Below are positions 47,701 to 59,336 of a stretch of 64,000 nucleotides of DNA, piece by piece. Source of the stretch: Anthoceros angustus (Eukaryota; Streptophyta; Anthocerotopsida; Anthocerotales; Anthocerotaceae); assembly GCA_010909165.1 (NCBI GenBank), contig MU008158.1, positions 3,435,478-3,499,477 of the forward strand. The letters are read 5' to 3'. Under the pieces are notes generated by a model, which saw only the letters and a list, made by a program, of their open reading frames with translations, did no database searches and was not told the DNA's origin. The position numbers and the translations under genes were made by a program. How positions within the stretch are numbered: position 1 is the first letter of the stretch; each line of letters opens with the position of its first letter.

Positions 47701-50324
47701 CAATTTTTCTAAACAGTCCAAACGCAGCCGATTGGCTTCCTCTTCCACTGATTGGAGAGTACACATGAGCTCGGCATTCTTCAGTGTGAGGCTCTCAACC
47801 ACTCCTGTTCGTTGTTCGAGTTGGCTATTTAATTGCTCAAGTGCCTGGGCTTTCTCCATTGTCAGACGCGATATTTCTCCAAGAAGCCTCTCCTGCATTA
47901 ACCCCTCCATGCCACGAATCCTAAGTCAAAAGCAAGAAGGGTGGTAATTGACTCCTGATCAGAAAGCTTACAAACCTGATCAGCTTCGCCAGGGAACGTC
48001 CTGAAAGCATACTACAGTACCTTCTCGTCACATAGATCCTGCACAGTTGAGGCCAGCTCCACTTCCTTGTTTCTCTGTTTCTCTACGATCTCTTCAAGCC
48101 TCTCTTTTTCAGTCCTAAGTTTCACATTCGTCTCATGAGTGACCTTTATTTCAGAGGCTGAAGCAGCTTCACTGTCTTCTGCCCTTCTGACAAAATCTTC
48201 AAGACTCTTCTGCAGCCCGGCATTTCGGGTCTCAGCAACTGGATGAGTCAAAAAAAAAAATATTAGAGGAAGAGGACACGCAGCCTACTCTTGACAAGCA
48301 GCAGAATTCTTACTTGCCTTCCAGCTGCTGATGCAAAGAGGTCACAACCCCATCAATCTTCAGATAACGCATTTCGAGAGCCTGGAGGTCCTGAAGAGCG
48401 TTTTCTTTTGCCTGCCATTCGCCCTGAGCCCGTTCTTCAGTCTCCTTACTTCGCTCACGAAGCTTATCAGCAGTGGATGAAGCTTCTGCTAGGGCCCTTT
48501 CCATCTCGCAGACCTTGTGGACCAGCTGCAGTCTCTCCTGTTTTCCTGCTTCTATTATTTGTGCCATACCAGATAGCTGCCCCTCTAAGTCCCTATTGTA
48601 AACATCACTCTCTGCTTTCTTCTGTACCTGAGAGAATCCCACGAGCATTAAGTCCGGGCATCATGGAAGGACACTTAGACAGCCTCAGATTCTCAACGTC
48701 GAAGGAACAGTGACAGAAGTTTAGCTACGCGCTTCGAACTCTTGCAGATGCAACCTGCATGGTCAATGTAAGGCTCAGCAGAGGATTATACCAGGAGTTG
48801 CATATCATTCTGCAACTTGGCTAGTTCTTCCATCTTTTCACTCAGTTGCATTTGTGTGATCCTGTGCTGGTCTCTAGAGGACATTAACAATTCTTTCTCG
48901 TTCTGGAGGGACTGCTCAGCAACATCCAGCTGCCTCTGCATTTGTTCTGTGGGATAGAGGCAAAGGGTTTTCACCAGGTACAACAAAAATTCAATTCCTA
49001 CACCAATAACTTGGAACAACTGCAAATAGAAAGCCTCCTAGAGCTATAGATCCAACAGCCTCCCGTCTGATGAGACATTCACCCAACCCCTTATTTGACC
49101 ACAACGCAGTAGTGAACTTCTGTGGCGACAACTGGTTCAGAATGCATCGAAAGTGTGCATGTTCCACCTGGTCTAAACACTACCAAAGATGGCCTATTAC
49201 TGGCGTAAAATGCCTCCAGATACCTTTTTCTCCAGTCAATTTTTCTGACGTTGAGATTGAACAAGTAAGGTTATCTTGCATCTTAGCTGATTCTTGAGCC
49301 ATCTTCTGAATATCTTCTTCTCCTGCAATGTTAGCAGGTGCCTCTGAGAATCAGAGTTGCCCCAAGCACGTGCATGAGATTAACACAAGATTCCCCTACT
49401 TTGTACAGTGGTGTTAATAGCTTCAGTAAGTTTAAGCTGCAACATCTCGGTCTGAGCTTTGCTCTGCTCATAGAATGCAAGTCGACTCATTAGGTTGTTT
49501 TCAAGAACAGCTTTGTCTCGCTCCCCTGCATCAGGCAAACAGAAGCATGCCCACAATAACCCGTGCATCGTCATCATCCCTGAAACACGAAAATTGCCTC
49601 CAAGAATTACAGTAGCATAACAGACCCTGGTTCAGTTGAGTTTCCAGCTGTCGAACAGTCTCTGTGATCTGATCAAACATGGTGCTGATGCCAACATGCT
49701 TTGTCTCAAGGACCTTCCACAGTTTCATATCCTCCACATGCTTGGCCTTAAACACCGACTTCTCATTGTTCACCTGCTGTAGCTTGGATTCTAGAGCTTG
49801 AACTTTTTCCTCGTACTTTCGAAGCTTACTTCTCTGAAATTACAGATACGGTGATATACCACCGTAAACATCATATAGGCCCAACTTCAGGTAAGCAGAA
49901 AGGCGGTGGAAATCGCATTTCAGCTCTCTGCGCAGCCTTCCCGTTGCTCCTACTACTTCAATTTCTACTCCTTGTAAACATCGATGCTACTTACCAGGCG
50001 TTGCACGTCCGCCTTAGTACATGCTTGCTCCTGCATCATTTTCTCTGCAAACGGATATGAATTAGACTACATATCTACTGTGGTTGCTTACAACGGAGTA
50101 ACAGGATCGTGCTCACACAAGCCGGAGTGGAACAAACCTGCGGTTAGCTGCAATTGTTGGAAATTCTCCTCCGTGCGAAAATTACTCGGTTTCGCTTGCA
50201 TCTCCCCATGAGCTCGAGGTGACTTGAGGCTGCTTCCAATGATGGACTTCGTGTGAAAACGGGGCTGCTCGCACATTCTGATTGCGGCGCTGTTCTGAAG
50301 CGCCGACTTCAGAGGAAAGGCCAT
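44774..50324 (-). CDS. ZYP1: Synaptonemal complex transverse filament protein ZYP1-like
   Basis: Twenty-five exons, all in phase, total 2949 nt (982 aa): 50324-50138, 50044-49995, 49833-49626, 49525-49400, 49322-49224, 48946-48792, 48627-48318, 48238-48021, 47983-47976 (8-nt, uncertain), 47920-47644, 47552-47424, 47286-47218, 47126-47019, 46915-46805, 46715-46608, 46430-46323, 46206-46111, 45940-45833, 45697-45665, 45587-45525, 45446-45393, 45335-45252, 45188-45111, 45017-44937, 44854-44774. Almost the whole protein is coiled coil. Similarity to plant ZYP1 is clear at LQLTAEKMMQEQ, KLWKVLETKHV, DQITETVRQLETQL, KQADLNKHLKEIANRNNQ and the C-terminus LFGGGGLDPYEMDD. ZYP1 joins homologous chromosome axes in meiosis and limits crossovers (family knowledge). 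Starts of related proteins (GFPxMKSL) support the ATG at 50,324. Two introns use GC donors. The basic C-terminal tail (KRKRNRST, IRNKRARFNRTK) would bind axes/DNA. Confidence 0.92.
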
Positions 50325-51798
50325 CTTCAGGTTCTGGGAGGTCAAATTCCGCAAGTTGGTCAGATCTTCAGCAACTAGCTGTTGCCGTGGTTGAAATGCT
50401 TTCGGCCATGGAGCCAGAATCCACAGGGGGCACGAGCACTACGTTACAAATTACAGTCATCTCACTCCAAAGCAGCGGATTTAACAACGAATTGCAGGAA
50501 GAGGAGCAAAAATCAGGACTTCAACCAGGATAAACACCGTTCACCTAGTCTGCAGCTCAGCTCAGCACAGCGAGCAGCAGACATCTGCGCACTGCCACGC
50601 GACAAGCATTGGGCCCTTACTACGGTAGCAGCAATTCACCTCTTCATGTCAATGTGAACCGGGCTCGAAGAGTCGAAATGCACGGGTCCTTGGTAATATG
50701 TTGTATGTTATAGATTATATCTACCTAAATATATCATCCAATTTATCAATATGTAGAACTCTTGGTCTTGAACAACCATGGGGCGAATATCTTCTTCTTT
50801 TTGAGATTCAACCCTAAATCCTTTGAGAAGATAGAGATTCCTCTTATAGATACTTGTCATATGATTTCCTCTCTAATAGTACTTGGGCAGGTTAGGGATT
50901 TCTTTGTCTTCTCTTATTTACATCCACTTAAAGTCGAGGCGGTAGCTTTCAGGTCAAACTTAAGTTTCCAAATGCTAGAACTACATTTCAGGTCAAATTT
51001 GAAAATAAACAACAAGCAGCTGCTTTGGTTTCTATACACTAGAACTACAGGGCTCTATGCAAGTAGAAACAACAGAGAAGCATTTTGTATTTGTAGAAAC
51101 AATTGGAACTCTCTTCCAATAACTTTCGACAGAGATGTCCTTCAAAGAATGATTCAGACCTGTGTTCCTCCTCCTCGACAACAATGCAGAACTGCATCTA
51201 ACCAATGCTGAGATTGCAAATCTAGGCCTTACTACAAAGGTAACCTTTTTTCTCGAGCCATGTGAAACATGTAATGACTCCCTTGTCAGCATCACTGCAA
51301 ACTCATAGGTATCGGTAGCGATCATGATCTTCAAGAAAACTCGAAGATCCTCAAGAAATCTAGACATTATGCTACTGGAAGATCCTCAAGAAACCTAGAC
51401 ATTATGGTACTAGAAGATCCTACATTGCTTCCAACCAAATGTGAAGATAAAAGCTTGTCTTCAAATTGAAATCAAATTCTATAAAATAATCGAATAGATA
51501 GAGTGTTTTAAAATTCAAAAAGAGAGTACTAGATCACACATTTTTTCCCATAGCACCGGAAGCTCGAAGCTGAAGCCGGAGAAGTGGGGACAAGCCACCG
51601 AAGTCGAACGGAAGTAAAGTGGACAGCTTACCATGGGCAATTTGTATGCAAGGCAGTCGAAATGGGAAATTAGTTGAAGCGCATAGTGTGTGGCAGCAAA
51701 TGCGAGGGCCAAGTGGCAGTGGAGGCGAGTCGGACTACATCCAAGGATGTGCATGTGCATTGCAAGTGTGGAAGACGACGAGGAGATAATGTAGTGGG
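50325..51798. other. Divergent intergenic region between ZYP1 and the two-helix membrane gene
   Basis: The promoters of both divergent genes must lie here. 50,690-51,520 is AT-rich; it contains a short direct repeat (AAGATCCTCAAGAAxxCTAGACATTATG at about 51,342 and 51,378). The 149-codon plus frame at 50,762 has no motif. Confidence 0.5.
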
Positions 51799-53317
51799 AT
51801 GTGGGAGTCGGGGAGGAGGAGGGGCAGGGGGAGCGAGAGGGCGATGGGAAAGGATTCGGAGGAGGGCAAGCCAGTGGCAGCGGTGCTTGGTCTGGTGCGG
51901 GCAGTTACAGCGTGGGCATGGCAAGTGGCGAAGCGCATGATCTTCGTCTCCACGCTGCTCGTGCTGTCTCCCGTGCTAATGCCCTGCCTGCTCCTCCTCG
52001 TCGTTCTGCTTCTGGCCGGGGCCGTACCCGTAGGCATCGTGGTTCTGCTCACAAAATTCTGGCCCCGTTCGTCCCCGTTTAGGCGGGGCCTTGCTTTCCA
52101 CCGGGAGACAAGGCCTCTCGCGTACGCGCCCCTTCCGGCGGCCGCCTCCGTGCCTTCGTCCGAATCCGCTTACTTGTCTGCGGAATCGGATTCGGAGGTG
52201 GAAGGAACGGGCCAGGCAGCTGATGCCAAGCACCTTCCGGGGCAAGCTTCTGCAGCAAGGATCACAGCAGGATCCGTAGTAGTAGGAGGAGGAGGAGGAG
52301 GAGAAGGAAAAGAGACCTGGTCCACCGCTGCACATCAACTTGATATTGACAAGGGCAAGAGCTCCTCTGCAGGTGACGCCAAAGCAGATCACCAGCTGTA
52401 CCGGCGCCGGCGCAAGTCCGAGCATTTGCTTGGAAAGCTTGATGGAAAGCTTGAAGATGAAGATGAATGGGACTCTGTGCAAGGCCGTGACCGTCTTCAT
52501 TTCGGACCAAGGGATTCGCTGGAATTAGATGACAAGTACATGACTACAGTCAAGGGCCATGGCCAGGTACTCTTCTACACGATGTTGTAATCATCGGCAT
52601 CGGTGCCTGGTTTCATTACTGTAATTATCGGTGCCTGGTTTCATTGCTCCAATTAAGCATCTGGATCTCCGTCACAGCATGGCCAAGTAGAGAGCAAAAG
52701 CTTGCATCAGCAGTGAGGAGTCCAGGACTGGTACAGTCCGGCAGCGGGTGGGAGTGAGTTTTTTCAACATGCACCTGTGAGACCGTTCATGACATGAATT
52801 TGGCTAACGTCTGCTAAAGTTTGTCCGCTTGCAGACCTTCTGGCGTGAGAAGGAGATGCAAGCGAGGGCCACAGCACTAGCTCCTCTCTCCCCCGCCGCT
52901 GTCAGCCTCCAACGGACTCCTTCAGCGGTGCAGGTTAACATACTTTGGGCCACGGCTATGCACAGTTGCATGCATATGAATGGATCGTACTTATTAGCAA
53001 GCGGTGGCCACACGAAAGCCACGGGCCCCATACGAAGTCTTCCCTTGTAGACGCTCGTCTGACAAAGTTCCTCCTCGTGCTGGCAGGTTGAGGGGATCAG
53101 TCTGGCCAAACGCATTCGCGGGGAGATAGTGGGATTGAAGAAATTCCTGGGAGATGGCAGCGCAACGGACGGCCCTCTGCTCGCGGAGATAGAGGGACTG
53201 GGAAAGTTTCTGGGAATCGACCTGCCGGTGAACGCCGCGGCTCCCAGGTCCGACCTGGACCGGGCCAAGGAGTGCATCGAGGTGCTCAAGTTGGTGGTGG
53301 GGATAAAGTTCCGGTAG
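51799..53317 (+). CDS. Two-helix membrane protein of unknown function
   Basis: Three exons, 51,799-52,566, 52,835-52,933 and 53,087-53,317, give 365 aa; an alternative ATG at 51,844 (MGKDSEEGK) would give 350 aa. Two adjacent hydrophobic segments (IFVSTLLVLSPVLMPCLLLL and VVLLLAGAVPVGIVVLL) form a likely hairpin near the N-terminus. A long Ser/Gly/Asp-rich middle with a poly-Gly run and an RRRRK cluster follows. The C-terminus is a compact helical domain (GEIVGLKKFLG, LAEIEGLGKFLGIDLP, AKECIEVLKLVVGIKF). That arrangement recalls an uncharacterised plant family ending in ...LRFLMSIVGVK, in which membrane hairpin and C-terminal domain occur together; this is from memory of the pattern and uncertain. 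No function is proposed. Confidence 0.75.
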
Positions 53318-53661
53318 ATAGGTACAGGCCAGGGCCGCCATGTCCGGCTGCAGGTTATGCAAGTGATTCATCAGAGAATTGGTTTAGCTTCACGAGAGAT
53401 CGTTGAGAGGGAGATGAGGCTGTCCTCTTTGCAAATTGCTCTGCTTAGACTCTGGGGCTGGTCTGGGATCCAATCCCTGGACCTGGGCCTGCCTGTCATT
53501 GGCCGTCACCCCGAGCCTTAGGCAGCCGCCCGTTTTCTTTCTTGTGTAAATTACCGATTTCCCACAGATATACCGAGATTTGGAGTCCACTTATCGAGCA
53601 GGAGCAAAATGTGTGCTCGCAGATGCGTCAGAGCTGGCCAGCTTTGTTTCGCTGACGAGCG

Positions 53662-54388
53662 ATGGCCCTGCAACAGCCACCTCCTGCTCCCCACGCGCAG
53701 CGCAAAGGGCTGCGGCAGCTCCCTCCGCTGCTCTGCAGCTCGCCTCTCGCGGGGTCATGGACGCGCCAACTCGGAATCGGTTCTCACCGCAGCCTGGCGC
53801 TCGCGCTGCATAGGCCTGCCCGGAAGGTGCTTGCCGCAACTCCGTCTTCCCAGCAGGGCGCCGTGGAGTCGGCGAAGGAGGCGCTCGCCGGAGGAGTCAC
53901 TGCGGTGGACAAGGATACCTTCTGGCCGGTCGTCCATGGGGCGGGAGATAAGCTGGTGGTGCTGGATATGTACACCCAGTGGTATGCCTGGCCGCGATGC
54001 TTTCCGGCCTCCAGTGTGAGTAGTGGGTTTTTGTGGAATGACGGTGTGAATGCGTTCCGCGCAGGTGCGGGCCGTGTAAGCTGATAGCCCCCAAGATCGA
54101 GGACCTTGCCAAAGAGTACACGGATGTGCTCTTCCTCAAAATGGACTGCAATCAGGATAACAAGGTTAGCACCATTCGGATTCGGAGGGAGCCGGTGCTG
54201 GAAGTTGTTGCTCTGCCCTCACGGCTGCTTCTTGTCGATGTTTGTGGCAGGGATTGGCTAAGGAATTGGGGATTCGGGTGGTGCCTACATTCAAGCTTCT
54301 TAGGCGCGGAGAAATCGTGACGGAGATTGCCGGGGCCAAGTACAAGGAATTAGTGTCCCTGATAGATGCTGAAAGGATCAAGCCATAA
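53662..54388 (+). CDS. TRXF: Thioredoxin f-type, chloroplast
   Basis: Three exons, 53,662-53,981, 54,065-54,164 and 54,251-54,388, give 185 aa. About 70 N-terminal residues rich in Pro, Ser, Arg and Ala form a plastid transit peptide. The mature part reads DKDTFWPVVHGAGDKLVVLD, then MYTQWCGPCK (the redox active site), FLKMDCNQDNK with the extra Cys typical of f-type thioredoxins, LAKELGIRVVPTFKLLRRG and AGAKYKELVSLID. The intron splits the Trp codon just before CGPC. Thioredoxin f passes electrons from ferredoxin-thioredoxin reductase to Calvin-cycle enzymes such as fructose-1,6-bisphosphatase in the stroma (family knowledge). Confidence 0.97.
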
Positions 54389-54621
54389 GTTTGTCTTGGG
54401 TAAGCGTGACATCTGTCTGCCACAACTCCAAGCCCAGCGTTTGTAAAATTTTGTCAACAATTCGACGACATCACGGGATAATCTTCCTGTGTCTGTACAT
54501 AACTTCATTCCAATGAGCGAAGCTCGGTCTTGAAATAATTTTTCATCAACGATGTTGCCATGTTAACCTCATCCTTTACTTGACATAGCCTCTTCTCTGC
54601 CGAAAGTCACTCAAGTCCACA

Positions 54622-57600
54622 CTACCGAGTGGCCATTGCTGCCTTCGGGCCTGCTTTCCCACTCGGCTTCTCTCGCTCGCGCTCGTTCTTCTGCTTACTT
54701 CGCCAAAGCAGCCGGATTGGGGTGCCTGGGTAACCCACATTCTTCCGAATTTGTTTCTCCATGTACCGCCGATATATTTCGGGAAACAGCTTGGCATCAT
54801 TCACGAAAAATACGAACGTGGGAGGCCGAATCGCAGCCTGCAGACAATGGAGACTTTAGACAAGACAGGCACTCCGCCTCGTACATTCGAACTAGACTAT
54901 GCAGCAAAACCAACCTGGGTACAATAGTAGATTTTCCCTTTCTTGCCGCCTCTGGTCGTTGGAGGCTGTCTCAGTGCGACCGCTTCGTGAATCACTTGAT
55001 TCAATATAGCAGTTGTTAATCTTCTGGCCCGCTGTTTTTCAGCTTCTATTGCTGCCACCAAAATCCTGAGACAAACCGGTTCATCAGTTCGAAGAGGACA
55101 AGACACGCGAACTACCTCCATTACCATACAACAACACCAAGAGTAAGCGCAGAGGACGTGCCATACCTTTGTATCCTTTGACCGCTTGTTGCTGATGAGT
55201 ACACAATTGGAGCCCAATCTAGCACACGAAGTCGCTCCTTCACATCTTGGTCATAATACTGTGTTGTTTTATTGTTCTTGTCTGGGATCGTGTCCCATTT
55301 GTTTACCACTATCACACAAGCCTTCCCTTCCTTCTCTATTCTTTCTCCAAGCCTGTAGTCCTGTGGCAAGGTTGGCAAGGCATTTTGAGCACACTTTCAA
55401 GCCAATTAACACAAATGTAAAGAGAGCACATGGAAAGGGGCAACTCACTTGCTCAGTGACACAGGCCATAGCATCAATTACAAGTGCAACGACATCTGAC
55501 AGCCTGATTGCACGGAAAGCTCGATTCACAGACAATTTTTCTGTGACGCTGCCAGCCGCAGCAACAGCAGACCTTCGCCTAATACCTGCTGTATCAATCA
55601 ACCGGATAGCCTGCACAGGATGCAAATGGGTAAAGCTACACGTAGCAGCACAAAGGCAACCAGGCAACTCAAAGCAGAACCGAAAAGTCATTGCATTGCA
55701 GTCACACATGATTCCTTGCTTACCTGTCCCTCTGGACCAATGAAATCGGTGTCAATCGAATCACGTGTTGTGCCACTTATTGGACTCACAATGGTCCTCT
55801 CCTCGCCTACAAGAGCATTTAGAATGCTGCTTTTTCCAACATTTGGCTTCCCAACGATTGACAAAGCCAAGGGCCGGTCCACTGTGTCAAGTTGGTCGTC
55901 TGAAAGCTTCACCATTCAGAGAGAGAAAAGAAAACAGCAAGTCTGTTTTAATCACAGTCAAAGGTGATCCACATTATGCCACTTCCCTCAGTAAAGCTGC
56001 AGATAAATCCTGCACCATATCACCCAAACACGACTGCCAAAAGGCCATCAAGGATGAGTGGGTGACATACTTCAGGTTTCTTCAGATTAGCACAGACAGC
56101 ATCCAATAGGTCTCCGGTTCCAGTTCCAGATATAGCGGACACAGCCATGGGAGTGAACCTGCAGCGAATATTCAAGACATCAAGGGGTTGTACTCCATGG
56201 ACTTTTGCTGCAAGCATCCCAAAAAAGGACGTTGTACTCCATGGACTTTTGCTGCAAGCATCCCAAAAAAGGACTATGTACCAAAGACGCACAAGAGATT
56301 CCCAACCCAAACAAGGGTCACTCACCCAAGGCACCAAAACTCTAGTGCCTGAAGTTGGCCCTTTGTCGGTGACTCACATTTGTTAACAGCGAGAGTGATG
56401 GTCTTGTTCGAGTGTTTTTTTCTCAGCCAATTTGCAATGTCAATATCGGCTCCGGTTACACCTGCCTGCAACTCTTCTCTCAGACTAAACCCAAAGGACA
56501 TGACCTACGGATTTTAGTACATGAGATGTTGCACACCAAGAAGAAAGCTCACCTGGCCATCCACCACAAAGATAACGCTGCAGCAGTCTTCGACAGCAGC
56601 AGCAGCCTGCTTCTCGATCAGAGCCGGAAGCCCTGCAGCAGCTGCTTCCCTCATGGCACGGTCCAAAGCCTCAGGGCCTCCACCACTGGTAACAGCAATC
56701 CCATCTACATCGAAGCCTTCCATGTTGGAAATCGTCATGACACCACCTGTGTCAACCAGCATAAATTCCTGCTCCCCCCAGTATGCTCTACTGTACTTTC
56801 TATCTCTCGTAACGCCAGGTTCATCATGAACGATAGCAATGTCTCCCTGGAAGATATTGCGCTGAGTGAGCAAAGCTCCACATAATAGAGCGGGACAAGA
56901 CCTCCCACCGTGAACATAAAGCCGTGAGCACAAACATGTGGTATGCCACACTTACTCCAGCAATCCTATTGAAGAGGGCAGATTTGCCGACATTGGGCCG
57001 TCCCACAACGGCAACCTTTGGGAGGAGATGATTGGGCACCTGTGAGGCACAACAAAAATCGGAATCAGCTTTCCAGTTCACCCAGGCAGACATGGGCAAA
57101 CCTTCGTCTCACCTGGTTTTCATCAGGAAAGGAGAATCGAGGAGCCCTTTTCCTTTTCTTGCGACCACCAGTCTGTAGCTCTTCTTCTTCCTCTGCGGGA
57201 AACCAGGACAGGACAAATCCATAGTCCGTTAGCAGGTGCTCCACTCGGAGCCAACCTTCGGACCAAACCGTTAATCCACACACGATTCACGCACGAGAGG
57301 ACCCAGCATCGAAGAACCAGACGACCATGCTTGTCATTGAGCGAGTGCCTGACCTAAGTAAATCTCTTCCAGCAGAGACTGACTGTACTCGGTGACAGCA
57401 CGTTTGGCCTCCTCCTCGTAGTCCAGACTTTCAGAATCCTCCTCGCCCTCATCTTCCTCCTCGTCTTCGTCTTCATCTTCCTCCTCGTCCACCACCGAGA
57501 AATCCTGTGTGCGCAGAGCCAGGACTTGTCCGGCTGAGGACCTACCCCCAGCGCATCTCCTGAAACAATGGGTGGCGGGAAGCTGCGACTGTGACTGTGC

Positions 57601-57747
57601 GTGGGCCTGTGCCTGCCATCGCAAGGACACTTGGCGCACATGTGCAGCAGAGGGCGTTTGTGCCAATGCTAGCTGGGAAAATGGGGCAACCACGGAATTC
57701 AACAGGGAGGAGCATGAAGGACGGCAGGCCGCACAAAGGCCTTCCAT
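54622..57747 (-). CDS. DER: Plastid GTPase Der/EngA (double G-domain)
   Basis: Eleven exons: 57747-57354, 57192-57113, 57039-56956, 56846-56553, 56465-56326, 56158-56071, 55906-55724, 55610-55449, 55360-55167, 55065-54915, 54837-54622, totalling 1986 nt (661 aa), close to the plant homologs. A transit-like N-terminus and an acidic Asp/Glu run precede G domain 1 ([32 protein letters not shown]) and G domain 2 ([41 protein letters not shown]). The C-terminal KH-like domain ends in [10 protein letters not shown] plus a basic tail. EngA proteins assist large-subunit ribosome assembly; in plants the protein acts in chloroplast rRNA maturation (family knowledge). The exon 7 acceptor (GTGAAG|CTTTCAG) is the least certain junction. 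An insertion ([13 protein letters not shown]) after switch II is seen in plant members. Confidence 0.96.
56187..56274. repeat. 44-bp tandem duplication in Der intron 5
   Basis: Two adjacent copies of the unit GTTGTACTCCATGG...AAAAAAGGAC, at 56,187 and 56,231, lie inside the 167-nt intron between exons 5 and 6. It roughly doubles the intron without touching the splice sites. Confidence 0.92.
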
Positions 57748-57925
57748 GTTGCTTGCGGAGCCTCAACCTGCGCTCTGTAGAGGAAATGTGTAAACTCTTG
57801 GGAATGGATGTGCGCGGCGATTGATTTACGTAAACACGTTTCGCGATCCATTATTATCCACTGCAAACCGCATACCAGTAGTCCGGGCATGTGTTTTGAG
57901 ACAAATGCACTGAAAAGTGTTTCCT

Positions 57926-59336
57926 TCAAAGCTTGCTTGGACCACTCAGTCTTCGGTGCTTCCCCAGGAAAGCCAACACCTCCTCGTTCACCTCCTGTGG
58001 TCTTTCTAGGTGCATGAAGTGTCCACAGGGGAGGACAACGGTCCGCTCCAGGTACGGGACTTCCTGCTTCAGTCGAATTGCTATGTGCTTCTGTGAAGTC
58101 ACAAAAACCATGTCTCTGTCGCCCCCAATGTACAAGGCCGGAACGTCGACACCCTTTCCAGTCCAAGGACTCAGCAACTCCCATGTTCTGCTTGGACCAC
58201 GGGGCAAGCAGGGGTGGGGTAGTCAGATGTGCGAGTGTGCGAACAAGAAGCATGGTTGCCAGGAGCATGGGGAGAGAATCTGCACGTACTTGTTCTCCGC
58301 TCTGTAGATGTTGAGTGGGCCTGTCCAGCCTGTTCTGTCATACTGACGAGCGTAGTACTCAAGCTCCTCCTCGCTAATCCAGGCAGGGAGTATTTCTGGA
58401 GCCTGAAGGAACTCACTCACTGTCGTGCCTCTCGGTGCAACCCAGGGTTCCCCACTTGTCTTCAGGAGAATTTTCTTGAACACGGTGACGTTGTCGTACC
58501 TTGCAAAATCTGCTTCCGCTTCGCCGGGCTTCTGTTGAAAACAAAGCCTCACAAGGCATGAGCCAACGTGAGGTCAACATGTTTCCAAATTGAGGGAATG
58601 GAAGGGAGAGGGGTGGCACCTGGAATTTTAGCATGTAATGACCGTCACCATAAACCCGTTTCAATCCCACCAGAGAGCTGCCCCTGGGATCGCGCTTTCG
58701 GAAGGGAACACTGAGAGCCACCACTGCTTTGACGAGGTCCGGACGCAAAAGTGCCAGATGCCAAGCTAAATTAGCACCCCAATCATGCCCCACTACATAC
58801 GCCTGATTCACAACGACAGGCCGACGCCCTGAGGAGGTGTGCGTCCATTTCCTAGCGCTGCTGTCAGAGGTGAGTGAGAATTCATGCTCTTTCCTCAAAG
58901 CTCACATACCTGCTTCTCCCCAAGCGCATCCAGCAACCCCACGAAGTCACCGACGAAGTGCAACGCAGTGTACTTGTCAGCCCCAGTGGGTGCTTCGGTT
59001 TCGCCGAAGCCACGCATATCCGGTGCCACGACATGGTAGCCGGCCCGTACCAAGGCTGGAATCTGATGACGCCATGCGAACCAAAACTCTGGAAATCCAT
59101 GCAGCAACAAGACGAGCGGGCCTGTGGACGCAAGCATGCACTCAATGTCTGAGAGACTGCATCTCAAAGCTTAGCACGGCCAACGCACAGTACCATGCGA
59201 ATTACAGAAGCGGGAGGGCCGCAGCAGCTGTCACGGGTGTCCGATATACACCTGTGCCAGCCTCAGCTATGTGCATGGAAATCCCGTTGGTTGCAATGAA
59301 TCTGTGCGTAACCCCCTCCACAGCGCCAGGGGCCAT
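57926..59336 (-). CDS. Soluble epoxide hydrolase (alpha/beta hydrolase)
   Basis: Five exons, 59336-59252, 59121-58910, 58802-58620, 58531-58290 and 58187-57926, give 327 aa, typical for plant soluble epoxide hydrolases. Motifs: HGFPEFWFAWRHQ (oxyanion HGFP), the nucleophile elbow VVGHDWGANLAW (Asp), cap-domain tyrosines in LEYYARQYDRTGW, catalytic acid region YIGGDRDMVF, and LPCGHFMHLERP with the catalytic His. The enzyme opens epoxides to vicinal diols, with plant substrates such as epoxy fatty acids of cutin and defence pathways (family knowledge). There is no signal peptide, so it is probably cytosolic. The stop codon is only 178 bp upstream of the Der start on the same strand. Confidence 0.95.

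Noticed and set aside
50325-50354. ZYP1 start at 50,354
   Set aside because: That codon is TTG. The frame upstream reaches a stop without an ATG, so 50,324 is used.
56326-56465. Der exon 5 ending at AACAAAT|GTGAGTC
   Set aside because: Although it looks like a strong donor, it cuts inside NKCES and loses the conserved continuation SPTKG...LEFWCLG; the donor at 56,326 keeps frame and family sequence.
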